Of a stretch of 7,174 bases of DNA, positions 1 to 5,761 are shown one piece after another. Within the stretch, counting starts at the first letter, position 1; every line of letters starts with the position of its first letter. Source of the stretch: Gemmatimonadota bacterium (lineage in GTDB: Bacteria; Gemmatimonadota; Gemmatimonadetes; Gemmatimonadales; GWC2-71-9); assembly GCA_025361465.1 (NCBI GenBank), contig JANYAG010000186.1, forward strand, positions 1 through 7,174, in the 5' to 3' direction. Both the position numbers and the translations under genes were made by a program. The notes beneath the pieces are model-generated. The model searched no databases, was not told where the DNA came from, and saw only the letters and a program-made list of their open reading frames with translations.

Positions 1-1
1 C

Positions 2-535
2 ATGTGCCAGCATTGCGACAACGCTCCGTGTGAACCAGTCTGCCCGGTGTACGCGGCGTATCATACCCCGGACGGGCTCAACGGCCAGGTCTACAATCGC
101 TGCGTCGGCACCCGCTATTGCAGCAACAATTGCCCCTTCAAGGTCCGGTATTTCAATTGGAGCAAGTACAACGAGATGGCGTTCCCCGAGCCGCTCAACC
201 TCCAGCTCAACCCTGACGTGACGGTGCGTGCCCGCGGCGTGATGGAAAAGTGCACCTTCTGCATTCAGCGCATCCGGGGGGCACAGAACACCGCCCGGCT
301 CGAGGACCGCGACCTTCGCGACGGCGACATCAAGACCGCCTGCATGCAATCGTGCCCGTCGGGTGCCTTGTCGTTCGGCAACGTGAAGGATCCGGACGCT
401 GCGGTGGTGAAGTGGAAGCGCGACCCACGCGGCTATCACATGCTGGAGGAGACCAACGTGCGACCGGCGGTGACCTACTTGGCCAAGGTGCTGCACCAGC
501 CGCCGGCGGGTGCCTCGGCCGGGGAGGGACGCTGA
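2..535 (+). CDS. actB: Alternative complex III iron-sulfur subunit ActB, C-terminal part (partial)
   Basis: This is the end of the large periplasmic iron-sulfur subunit of the quinol-oxidising Act complex; it carries electrons from the quinol site in ActC to the haem c subunits. The gene is cut by the window edge, so the first Met here (residue 1 of the visible 177) is internal. Numbering from it, the ferredoxin-like cysteine groups are C2-x2-C5-x4-C10-x3-C14-P, then C34-x5-C40-x3-C44-P, then C84-x2-C87 and C114-x3-C118-P. The middle group has Thr37 where a four-Cys group would have its second cysteine, so it supplies three ligands, matching the [3Fe-4S] cluster known in ActB. The stretch GTRYCSNNCP and the C-terminal block around residues 144-163 (YHMLEETNVRPAVTYLAKV) are typical of ActB. 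The molybdopterin-fold part that lacks cofactor lies upstream, outside the window. Its stop is one base before the actC start. Other CISM-type ferredoxin subunits are less likely given the neighbours. Confidence 0.95.
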   Translation: MCQHCDNAPCEPVCPVYAAYHTPDGLNGQVYNRCVGTRYCSNNCPFKVRYFNWSKYNEMAFPEPLNLQLNPDVTVRARGVMEKCTFCIQRIRGAQNTARLEDRDLRDGDIKTACMQSCPSGALSFGNVKDPDAAVVKWKRDPRGYHMLEETNVRPAVTYLAKVLHQPPAGASAGEGR

Positions 536-536
536 G

Positions 537-1895
537 ATGAGCGTGGTCGTCCACGATCCCAGCCGCCCGACGATGACCCACGCCGAGGTCACTCGGGACG
601 TCGTCCGCACCATCACCGACAAGCCCACCACCGGCTACTACATCCTCGTCGGTACGATGGCGTTCCTGACCCTGGTCCTCTTCGTGACCCTCGGGGCACT
701 GCTCAAGTACGGCCTCGGCCTCGCCGGGTACAGTCCGCCGATCATGTGGTCGGTGTACATCACCACCTTCGTGTTCTGGGTCGGCATCGGCCACGCCGGC
801 ACCCTGATTTCGGCGATCCTGTTTCTCTTCCGGTCGCCCTGGCGCACGGCCGTGTACCGTTCGACCGAGGCCATGACGGTGTTCGCCGTCATGACCGCGG
901 GGCTCTTCCCGATCATTCACATCGGGCGGCAGTGGGTCTTCTACTGGTTGCTGCCCTATCCGAACCAGCGGTACCTCTGGCCGAACTTCAAGTCCCCGCT
1001 GATGTGGGATGTCTTCGCCATCGGGACGTACCTGACGGTCTCCTCGACCTTCCTGATGGTGGGGCTGGTGCCCGACCTTGCGGCCGTGCGCGATCATGTC
1101 AGCGGCTGGAAGAAGAAGGTCTATACCGCCCTCTCCCTCGGCTGGACCGGCGCCGATTCGCAGTGGCGACATTACACCCGGGCCTATCTCTACCTGGCCG
1201 CCCTCTGCACGCCGCTGGTGCTCTCCGTGCACTCGGTGGTGTCGTGGGATTTCGCCATGTCCATCGTGCCCGGGTGGCACGGGACGATTTTCGCGCCCTA
1301 CTTCGTCGCGGGCGCCATCTACTCCGGCGTCGGCATGGTGATGACCCTGGTCATCCCGCTGCGGAAGGCGCTCAAGCTGGATCACATGATCACGGAGTAC
1401 CACTTCGACAACCTGGCGAAGCTGACCCTCTTCACCGGCTCGATCCTGTTCTATGCCTACGGGATGGAGTACTTCATCGCCTGGTACTCCGGCAACACCT
1501 TCGAGCAGACCACCTTCTGGCGGCGCGCGTTCGGCCCCAACTGGTGGGCGGGCTGGTCGATGATCATCTGCAACGCCTTTGTGTCCCAGCTGCTCTGGTT
1601 TCCGAAGATTCGCAAGAACATCACCTCGCTGTTCGTGATTTCCATCTTCATCAACATCGGCATGTGGTTCGAGCGGTATGTGATCGTGGCCGGGTCGCTG
1701 GCCAATGACTACATCCCGTATGTCTGGGGCCAGATCAACCCGACCTGGGCCGACTGGTGCATCCTCGCTGGCTCCTTCGGCTGGTTCGGCCTCTGGTTCA
1801 CGCTCTTCTACAAGAACTTCCCGATTGTCGCGATTCAGGAGGTCAAGGAAATGATCCCGATGCCGCGGCTGAAGCCCCACCGGGAGGGCTTCTGA
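537..1895 (+). CDS. actC: Alternative complex III quinol-oxidising membrane subunit ActC (NrfD/PsrC family)
   Basis: ActC is the polytopic NrfD-like subunit that binds and oxidises quinol near the periplasmic face and hands electrons to the [3Fe-4S] cluster of ActB. The 452-residue product has about ten hydrophobic helices, starting near residues 34-58 and 70-98, which is the usual ActC size. Recognisable blocks are FWVGIGHAGTLISA (80-93), HIGRQW (128-133), MWDVFAIGTYLT (156-167) and SVHSVVSWDFA (230-240). His128 and Asp158 lie 30 residues apart in the segments where published ActC structures place a conserved His/Asp pair by the quinol site; I match these from memory, not from an alignment. 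The ATG at 537 was chosen over a start at 510 because it has a GGGAGGG ribosome site 9 bases upstream and avoids overlapping actB; only one base separates it from the actB stop. It overlaps actD by one base. Confidence 0.95.
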   Translation: MSVVVHDPSRPTMTHAEVTRDVVRTITDKPTTGYYILVGTMAFLTLVLFVTLGALLKYGLGLAGYSPPIMWSVYITTFVFWVGIGHAGTLISAILFLFRSPWRTAVYRSTEAMTVFAVMTAGLFPIIHIGRQWVFYWLLPYPNQRYLWPNFKSPLMWDVFAIGTYLTVSSTFLMVGLVPDLAAVRDHVSGWKKKVYTALSLGWTGADSQWRHYTRAYLYLAALCTPLVLSVHSVVSWDFAMSIVPGWHGTIFAPYFVAGAIYSGVGMVMTLVIPLRKALKLDHMITEYHFDNLAKLTLFTGSILFYAYGMEYFIAWYSGNTFEQTTFWRRAFGPNWWAGWSMIICNAFVSQLLWFPKIRKNITSLFVISIFINIGMWFERYVIVAGSLANDYIPYVWGQINPTWADWCILAGSFGWFGLWFTLFYKNFPIVAIQEVKEMIPMPRLKPHREGF

Positions 1896-2404
1896 TGCCG
1901 AAATCCGTGGCGGGCGTCCTGGGGCAGTTCGATCATCTCGACGCGGCCTGTGATGCGATTCGTGACCTGAAGGCGGTCGGGCACCGCGACCTCACGGTCT
2001 ATTCGGCCGCGCCAAATCACGAGCTCGAAGCCGCGATTGGCGATCCGGTGTCGCCGGTCCGGCTCTTCACCCTCATCGGCGGCCTCCTCGGGTGCGCTGC
2101 CGGCTTCGGGATGACGATCTGGATGTCGCGCGACTGGCCGCTGCTGGTGGGCGGCAAGCCGATCGCCCCGATTCCTCCCTACGTCGTGCTCGGGTTCGAG
2201 CTGACGATCCTGATCGGGGCCCTGTCCACCGTGGCCGGGGTCATCATCCTCTCGATGCTGAAGGCACCGCGCGGACGACCCTATCATCCGCGCTTCAGCG
2301 ACGACCGGATCGGGGTGTTCGTTCCTTGCGCCGCCGACACCGCGCCAGCCATCGAGACCCTGCTTCGCCGGCATGGCTCCGTGGAGGTGACCCGTGACGC
2401 GTAA
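1895..2404 (+). CDS. actD: Alternative complex III membrane subunit ActD (DUF3341 family)
   Basis: ActD is a small membrane subunit of the Act complex with no cofactor; it packs against the ActC/ActF membrane core and its precise role is unsettled. The 169-residue product has a soluble N-terminal ferredoxin-like fold region (about 1-55: GVLGQFDHLDAACDAIRDL), a helical hairpin (membrane segments about 58-77 and 97-122) joined by a loop with GGKPIAPIPPY (87-96), and a soluble C-terminal tail (RIGVFVPC at 138-145) predicted to be outside the membrane. This order is standard for DUF3341 proteins. The start codon shares its A with the actC stop in a TGATG junction, with CGGGAGGG at 1881-1888 as ribosome site, so translation is probably coupled to actC. 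A longer reading frame begins at 1757 but would run far inside actC and adds unrelated sequence, so it was not used. Confidence 0.93.
   Translation: MPKSVAGVLGQFDHLDAACDAIRDLKAVGHRDLTVYSAAPNHELEAAIGDPVSPVRLFTLIGGLLGCAAGFGMTIWMSRDWPLLVGGKPIAPIPPYVVLGFELTILIGALSTVAGVIILSMLKAPRGRPYHPRFSDDRIGVFVPCAADTAPAIETLLRRHGSVEVTRDA
2383..2390 (+). promoter_or_regulatory. Strong Shine-Dalgarno site for actE inside the actD end
   Basis: GGAGGTGA lies within the last codons of actD, three bases before a GTG codon that opens the actE frame. It fixes the non-ATG start of actE and allows re-initiation by ribosomes finishing actD. Confidence 0.75.
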
Positions 2405-2990
2405 GCTCCTGCTCGCGGCGATGCTGGTCGGGATCGGCGGCTGCAACTTCTGGTACAACGAGGTGCCGTCGCCGGACCTCCTGATGCAGAAGATTCCGTG
2501 GTTCGACCACATGATCAAGTCGAAGGCCGTGCATCCCTATGCCAGCGCCGCGGTGCCCCGGCGCACGCCGGCCGGCGCGATTCCGGTTGGCGGCGGGGAG
2601 CGCGACTGGCATGTCGGCGACCTGGTGCTCTCCGCCTACGTCTTCGACACCCTGTATGCCAACAAGCTCGTGCGGCCAGCCACGCCGCCGGGCCCCGGGG
2701 CGCGCAGCGGCCAGGATGTCTTCAACATCTATTGCTCGCCCTGTCACGGGTACGGCGGCGCCGGCGACGGGACGGTCAAGGAATTCATCACCGGTATCCC
2801 CTCACTGCTCACGGATCAGGCGCGCAAGCGCACGGATGGTTACCTGTACAGCATGATTCGCTACGGTCGTGGGGTGATGCCCTTGTACGGCGACCGGATC
2901 TATCGGCGGGATGAGCGGTGGGCCGTCGTCGCCTACCTGCGCTCGCTCCAAGCCAACGCGCCGGTCACCCCTGTTCCGGGAGCGAAGTGA
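2394..2990 (+). CDS. actE: Alternative complex III monohaem cytochrome c subunit ActE (lipoprotein)
   Basis: ActE is a periplasmic, lipid-anchored cytochrome c that takes electrons from the Act core and passes them on to an oxidase or soluble carrier. The 198-residue product opens with a lipoprotein signal (MTRKLLLAAMLVGIGGC); the lipobox is I-G-G-C17, slightly weaker than the classic L-A-G-C. The haem site is C114-S-P-C117-H118, and the likely distal ligand is Met162 in GRGVMPLYG. The block NFWYNEVPSPDLLMQKIPW after Cys17 resembles the start of other ActE proteins. The start is GTG, chosen because of the strong ribosome site upstream and because it places the signal peptide at the very N terminus; it overlaps the end of actD by 11 bases. 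The stop overlaps the actF start (TGATG). A stand-alone class I cytochrome c is unlikely given the position. Confidence 0.94.
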   Translation: MTRKLLLAAMLVGIGGCNFWYNEVPSPDLLMQKIPWFDHMIKSKAVHPYASAAVPRRTPAGAIPVGGGERDWHVGDLVLSAYVFDTLYANKLVRPATPPGPGARSGQDVFNIYCSPCHGYGGAGDGTVKEFITGIPSLLTDQARKRTDGYLYSMIRYGRGVMPLYGDRIYRRDERWAVVAYLRSLQANAPVTPVPGAK

Positions 2991-4258
2991 TGAGCTTCGA
3001 CCCTCTCACCCTGCGCGATCGGCTGGTCGAGAAGAGCGTGTCCGCCGACTACGGCACGTTCGTGACGGCCGGTGCCGGGATCACCGTGGTCGGCGTGGCC
3101 CTGTTCCTGATGTCGCTTGCCGGCGCCGGCAGTCACCGCGCCTGGCAGGCCTTTCACGTCAACTGGCTCTTCTTCACCGGCCTCACGTTCGGGTCGATCG
3201 CGATCACCGCCGTCCACAAGATCGCCAACGCCAAGTGGTCCGGCGTGATTCTCCGCCTGTCCCAGGCCGCGTCGTGGTTCTTCCCGGTTTCACTCGTCGG
3301 TCTGATCCTGATCCTCACCGTCGGATACCAGGACATTTACGGCCCGATGCAGGCCGCCCTCGGTGGCGTCTCGCCGGGCAAGGCCCGCTGGCTCTCCCAT
3401 TCCTGGATGGCGACACGACTGGTGGTCGGGATGGTCCTGCTGTTCGCGGTGGGCTGGGCGCTGATCAAGAGCGACATGCTACCCGATCTGCTGCTGGCCA
3501 AGGACCGGGTCAGCGGCGCCCGTCGTGCGCGGTACGACCGGATGCTCCAGGGGTACGACGAAGGCGCCAACCATACCCGCATCTACCGGCTCGCCGGGGT
3601 GTTTGCTCCGCTCTACGCCATCGTGATGACCATCATCGCGTTCGATGGCATCATGGCGCTCCAGCCACATTGGACGAGCAACCTCCTCGGCGGTTGGTAT
3701 TTCATGGGGGCGTGGCTTGGCGCGTTGATGCTGCAGGCGCTGATGATGCTCTACGCGCGCACAGCCGCCGGGCTCGATGAGTTCATCAGCCCCAAACAGC
3801 GGCACGATCTCGGCAAGCTCTGCTTCGGGTTCACCGTGTTCTGGACGTACCTGATGTGGTCGCAGTTCCTCGTCATCTGGTACGGCAACATGCCGGAGGA
3901 GACCGGCTTCGTCTTTGCCAGGCTGTGGGGTCCCTGGCGGCCGATCGGTGCCGCCGTGGGCGCCGGAGTATTTCTTCTGCCGTTCGCCGGCCTGATCGGC
4001 GTGGCACCGAAGAAGTCACCGCTCACGTTGGCGCTCTTTGCCTCCATCTCCCTCTGCGCGCTCTGGCTCGAACGGTACCTGATGGTGCTGCCCTCGATCA
4101 CCGCCGAGGCCGGCCCGGTGTTCGGACTCCCGGAGCTCGCGCCCACTCTGGCGTTCCTGGGACTCTTCCTGGTGACGTATGGACTGTTTGCGCGGACCTT
4201 TCCGATGGTCTCACCGCGGTTGGCGATGATCACGCTCGAGCGGGAGGCGGCGCACTAG
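2990..4258 (+). CDS. actF: Alternative complex III membrane subunit ActF (NrfD-like)
   Basis: ActF is the second NrfD-like integral subunit of the Act complex, paralogous to ActC; it completes the membrane core and has been proposed to take part in proton movement. The 422-residue product has about ten hydrophobic helices (for example 24-45, 54-78, 92-113, 140-161, 203-221, 234-256, 278-298, 318-337, 343-362, 384-404). The block around 272-304, including GKLCFGFTVFWTYLMWSQF and IWYGNMPEET, is highly characteristic of ActF. It lacks the GHAGTL and WDxFA segments of ActC, in line with its not being the main quinol site. The ATG was preferred to one at 2918 because it forms a TGATG junction with actE, has GGGAG at 2978-2982, and lines up with the usual ActF start. 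It is the last Act gene: no actG and no oxidase genes follow, and the next gene is convergent six bases away. Confidence 0.94.
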   Translation: MSFDPLTLRDRLVEKSVSADYGTFVTAGAGITVVGVALFLMSLAGAGSHRAWQAFHVNWLFFTGLTFGSIAITAVHKIANAKWSGVILRLSQAASWFFPVSLVGLILILTVGYQDIYGPMQAALGGVSPGKARWLSHSWMATRLVVGMVLLFAVGWALIKSDMLPDLLLAKDRVSGARRARYDRMLQGYDEGANHTRIYRLAGVFAPLYAIVMTIIAFDGIMALQPHWTSNLLGGWYFMGAWLGALMLQALMMLYARTAAGLDEFISPKQRHDLGKLCFGFTVFWTYLMWSQFLVIWYGNMPEETGFVFARLWGPWRPIGAAVGAGVFLLPFAGLIGVAPKKSPLTLALFASISLCALWLERYLMVLPSITAEAGPVFGLPELAPTLAFLGLFLVTYGLFARTFPMVSPRLAMITLEREAAH

Positions 4259-4275
4259 TCCGGCCTACTCCCGCT
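4239..4275. terminator. Inverted repeat spanning two convergent stop codons, possible bidirectional terminator
   Basis: AGCGGGAG at 4239-4246 is the exact reverse complement of CTCCCGCT at 4268-4275, with a G-U extension possible at 4238/4276 and a 21-base loop. The stem contains the last codons of actF on one strand and of the anti-sigma gene on the other; both stop codons lie in the loop. No clean T tract follows in either direction (the + side reads TCAGTTTCC), so it is not a textbook intrinsic terminator. It is the only obvious structure at a convergent junction six bases wide, which is why I list it; function is inferred. Confidence 0.4.
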
Positions 4276-5170
4276 TCAGTTTCCCCAGCAGCACGTCCAG
4301 GCTGTCCACCGGCAGGTAGGCCGCCACCGCGATCATGCGCTCGGTGCGGATGGGGTTGGTCTCGGAGCCGACGTAATCAGGCCGCGTGCGGAGCGGGATG
4401 CTCATCTTCAGGCCGCTGGCCTCGAACATCTGGCTCAGCGAGGTCAGTTCGTCCGCAGGTCCTTCGACCACCCACAGCGACCGGCCATCCAGCGCTCGCT
4501 GGCGGACCAACACGGTCGGGCGCTCTCCGGTGGTGCTCCGGCGAACCTGCACGCGAAGGACCGGGAACCCGTCGAGTCGGCTGATCGGTCCGTGACTGGC
4601 CTCGATCGCCCCGTCGAAGGTCATCGGTTCCCAGCTGCCACCACCAGCAGGATCGATGTCGTCGATTCCCTGGGCGTTGACCGAGCCGCGGGACACCGGG
4701 ATGACCGTCGGCCCGAGGACCCGCGGCCGGAATCGGGTCTGCGCCGCGAGGCTGAGCGAGCGACGGGCAATGTCGTCACTCGACGGCGTCGCGATCGACA
4801 TGGCATCGGCAAAGAGACCCGGTGTGACGAACGCCGCCGTGGCAAGGCGCGGAGTCGGCGCCGCTCCGGGCTGCAGCGCCAGCCAGGCCGTGCCGCCGGC
4901 CAGGGCGATCAGACTGGCAGCAATTGGCCCAGCCCAGCGTGCCAGCAGCCGGCGGCCGGCAACCGCAGGCCGTCGGGTCGAGCGTGGCACCGCGCGGCTC
5001 AGCAGGACCTTGGTGCGGGTGCGTACTTCTTCGACCTCGCCGTCGAGCGCGCGGCAGAGCAGGCAGCCAAGCAGGTGCTCAGCGATCTCTGCCCGCTGAG
5101 CCGACGAGAGCTCCCCGTCGTGGTACGCATGCAATTCCTCTTCAGGAACGTGCGGTCGTACGCTGCTCAT
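4265..5170 (-). CDS. Zinc-finger transmembrane anti-sigma factor with periplasmic sensor domain
   Basis: The product probably holds the adjacent ECF sigma factor inactive at the membrane. The 301 residues show a cytoplasmic zinc-binding anti-sigma domain with H32-x3-C36-x2-C39 (EHLLGCLLC) after a helix containing HAYHDGEL, a basic stretch (about 62-78), one membrane helix (about 79-100), and a roughly 200-residue periplasmic part. The periplasmic part is Pro/Ala-rich to about 170, then has a compact region (about 200-300) with LVRQRALDGRSLWVVEGP and ending in PVDSLDVLLGKLKRE. I do not recognise a named family for it; it loosely recalls RseB/MucB-like or protease-inhibitor sensor domains. The ATG at 5170 has GGAGGG eight bases upstream; the frame extends to 5272, but that extension runs inside the sigma gene. 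It overlaps the sigma gene end by 29 bases, so the two are co-translated. Such factors are usually released by regulated proteolysis or by a conformational signal. Confidence 0.88.
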   Translation of the reverse strand: MSSVRPHVPEEELHAYHDGELSSAQRAEIAEHLLGCLLCRALDGEVEEVRTRTKVLLSRAVPRSTRRPAVAGRRLLARWAGPIAASLIALAGGTAWLALQPGAAPTPRLATAAFVTPGLFADAMSIATPSSDDIARRSLSLAAQTRFRPRVLGPTVIPVSRGSVNAQGIDDIDPAGGGSWEPMTFDGAIEASHGPISRLDGFPVLRVQVRRSTTGERPTVLVRQRALDGRSLWVVEGPADELTSLSQMFEASGLKMSIPLRTRPDYVGSETNPIRTERMIAVAAYLPVDSLDVLLGKLKRE

Positions 5171-5666
5171 GACCGTGTCCCTCCAGCTGGTCGTGCGCCG
5201 CCACCAGGCGCTTGCGAGCCCGGGCCAGCGTCGTTCCGACGGCACCCAAGGCCAGGCCGGTCTGGGTGGCAATCTCCGGATATGACAAGCCGGCGTCCCA
5301 CAGCAGCAGCACCTCGCGATCGCGGGGGCTCAGGGTGGCCAGCGCCCGACGAACCTCCTCCTCCTGTTCGGCGTGCTCCACATCCTCCGCGATATCCTCA
5401 TTGGCGGTGGGGAGTGCGACCGGCTCGTGGGTCAGCAGGACCAGGTGCTTCCGGCGCCGAATGGCCGAGCGGGCCTCGTCTCGGGCGATGTTGGCCGCCA
5501 CGGCAAAGACCCAGGAACGCGGCTTCTCTGGCTCATGCGCCAGGGCCCGCATGAAGACTTCCTGGGCGAGATCCTCGGCCCGGTCGGCGTCCCATACCTT
5601 GCGGTACAGAAAGCGGACGACCGAAGCGTAGGTCGTGCGGTAGAGGCCGTCGAGGTCAAATGCCAT
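5142..5666 (-). CDS. ECF-family RNA polymerase sigma factor (sigma-70 group 4)
   Basis: This encodes a stress-type sigma factor that would direct RNA polymerase to a small regulon when released by the anti-sigma factor encoded just downstream. The 174-residue product has the two-domain ECF layout. Sigma2 covers about 1-75, with LYRTTYASVVRFLYRKV, AEDLAQEVFMRAL (30-42) and the promoter-melting segment SWVFAVAANIARDEARSAIR (51-70). An acidic linker (about 88-105) follows. Sigma4 is at about 107-158, with LSPRDREVLLLWDAGLSYPEIA and the recognition helix GLALGAVGTTLARARKRL. The ATG at 5666 was chosen because ECF proteins normally begin right at sigma2. An in-frame GTG at 5732 would add 22 residues with no family resemblance, but the ribosome site before 5666 (GGGCGG) is weak, so the start is uncertain. 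The overlap with the anti-sigma gene and the same-strand cysteine-cluster gene 95 bases upstream suggest one transcription unit. Confidence 0.93.
   Translation of the reverse strand: MAFDLDGLYRTTYASVVRFLYRKVWDADRAEDLAQEVFMRALAHEPEKPRSWVFAVAANIARDEARSAIRRRKHLVLLTHEPVALPTANEDIAEDVEHAEQEEEVRRALATLSPRDREVLLLWDAGLSYPEIATQTGLALGAVGTTLARARKRLVAAHDQLEGHGHEQRTTARS
5179..5184 (-). promoter_or_regulatory. Shine-Dalgarno site of the anti-sigma gene
   Basis: On the minus strand this reads GGAGGG, eight bases before the ATG at 5170 and inside the sigma factor coding region. It decides the anti-sigma start and supports coupled translation of the pair. Confidence 0.7.
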
Positions 5667-5761
5667 CCGAGCCGCCCGTTGAGGGGGGAGGTGTTCAGTC
5701 TGGAGACGTTCGCCGGCCGACTGGCCACACACCCCGCGACAACACCATGTGAATCAACAAC
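5667..5761 (-). other. Intergenic gap between cysteine-cluster gene and sigma factor gene
   Basis: This 95-base stretch precedes the sigma gene. It contains the in-frame GTG at 5732 as an alternative sigma start and a C-rich run on the minus strand (about 5682-5690). I see no convincing -35/-10 pair and no strong terminator hairpin, so it neither proves nor excludes a separate promoter for the sigma/anti-sigma pair. Confidence 0.4.

Noticed and set aside
746..1708. Plus-strand frame of 320 codons inside actC
   Set aside because: It is a shifted reading of actC, with His/Arg-rich low-complexity product and no ribosome site or family signature.
330..1880. Open frame of 516 codons on the minus strand opposite actB/actC
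   Set aside because: It is antisense to two clearly real genes, has low-complexity composition rich in Arg, Glu, Gly, His and Pro, and no recognisable motif; long antisense frames are common in GC-rich DNA.
4592..5554. Open frame of 320 codons on the plus strand opposite the anti-sigma and sigma genes
   Set aside because: It runs against two overlapping genes with clear domains; the translation is Arg/Pro/Ala-rich without motifs.
5698..5707. Small palindrome GTCTGGAGAC upstream of the sigma gene
   Set aside because: Four-base arms are too short to mean anything without conservation.
5667..5732. GTG at 5732 as an upstream start for the sigma factor
   Set aside because: It adds 22 residues not expected before an ECF sigma2 domain and has no good ribosome site; kept only as an alternative because the site at 5666 is weak too.
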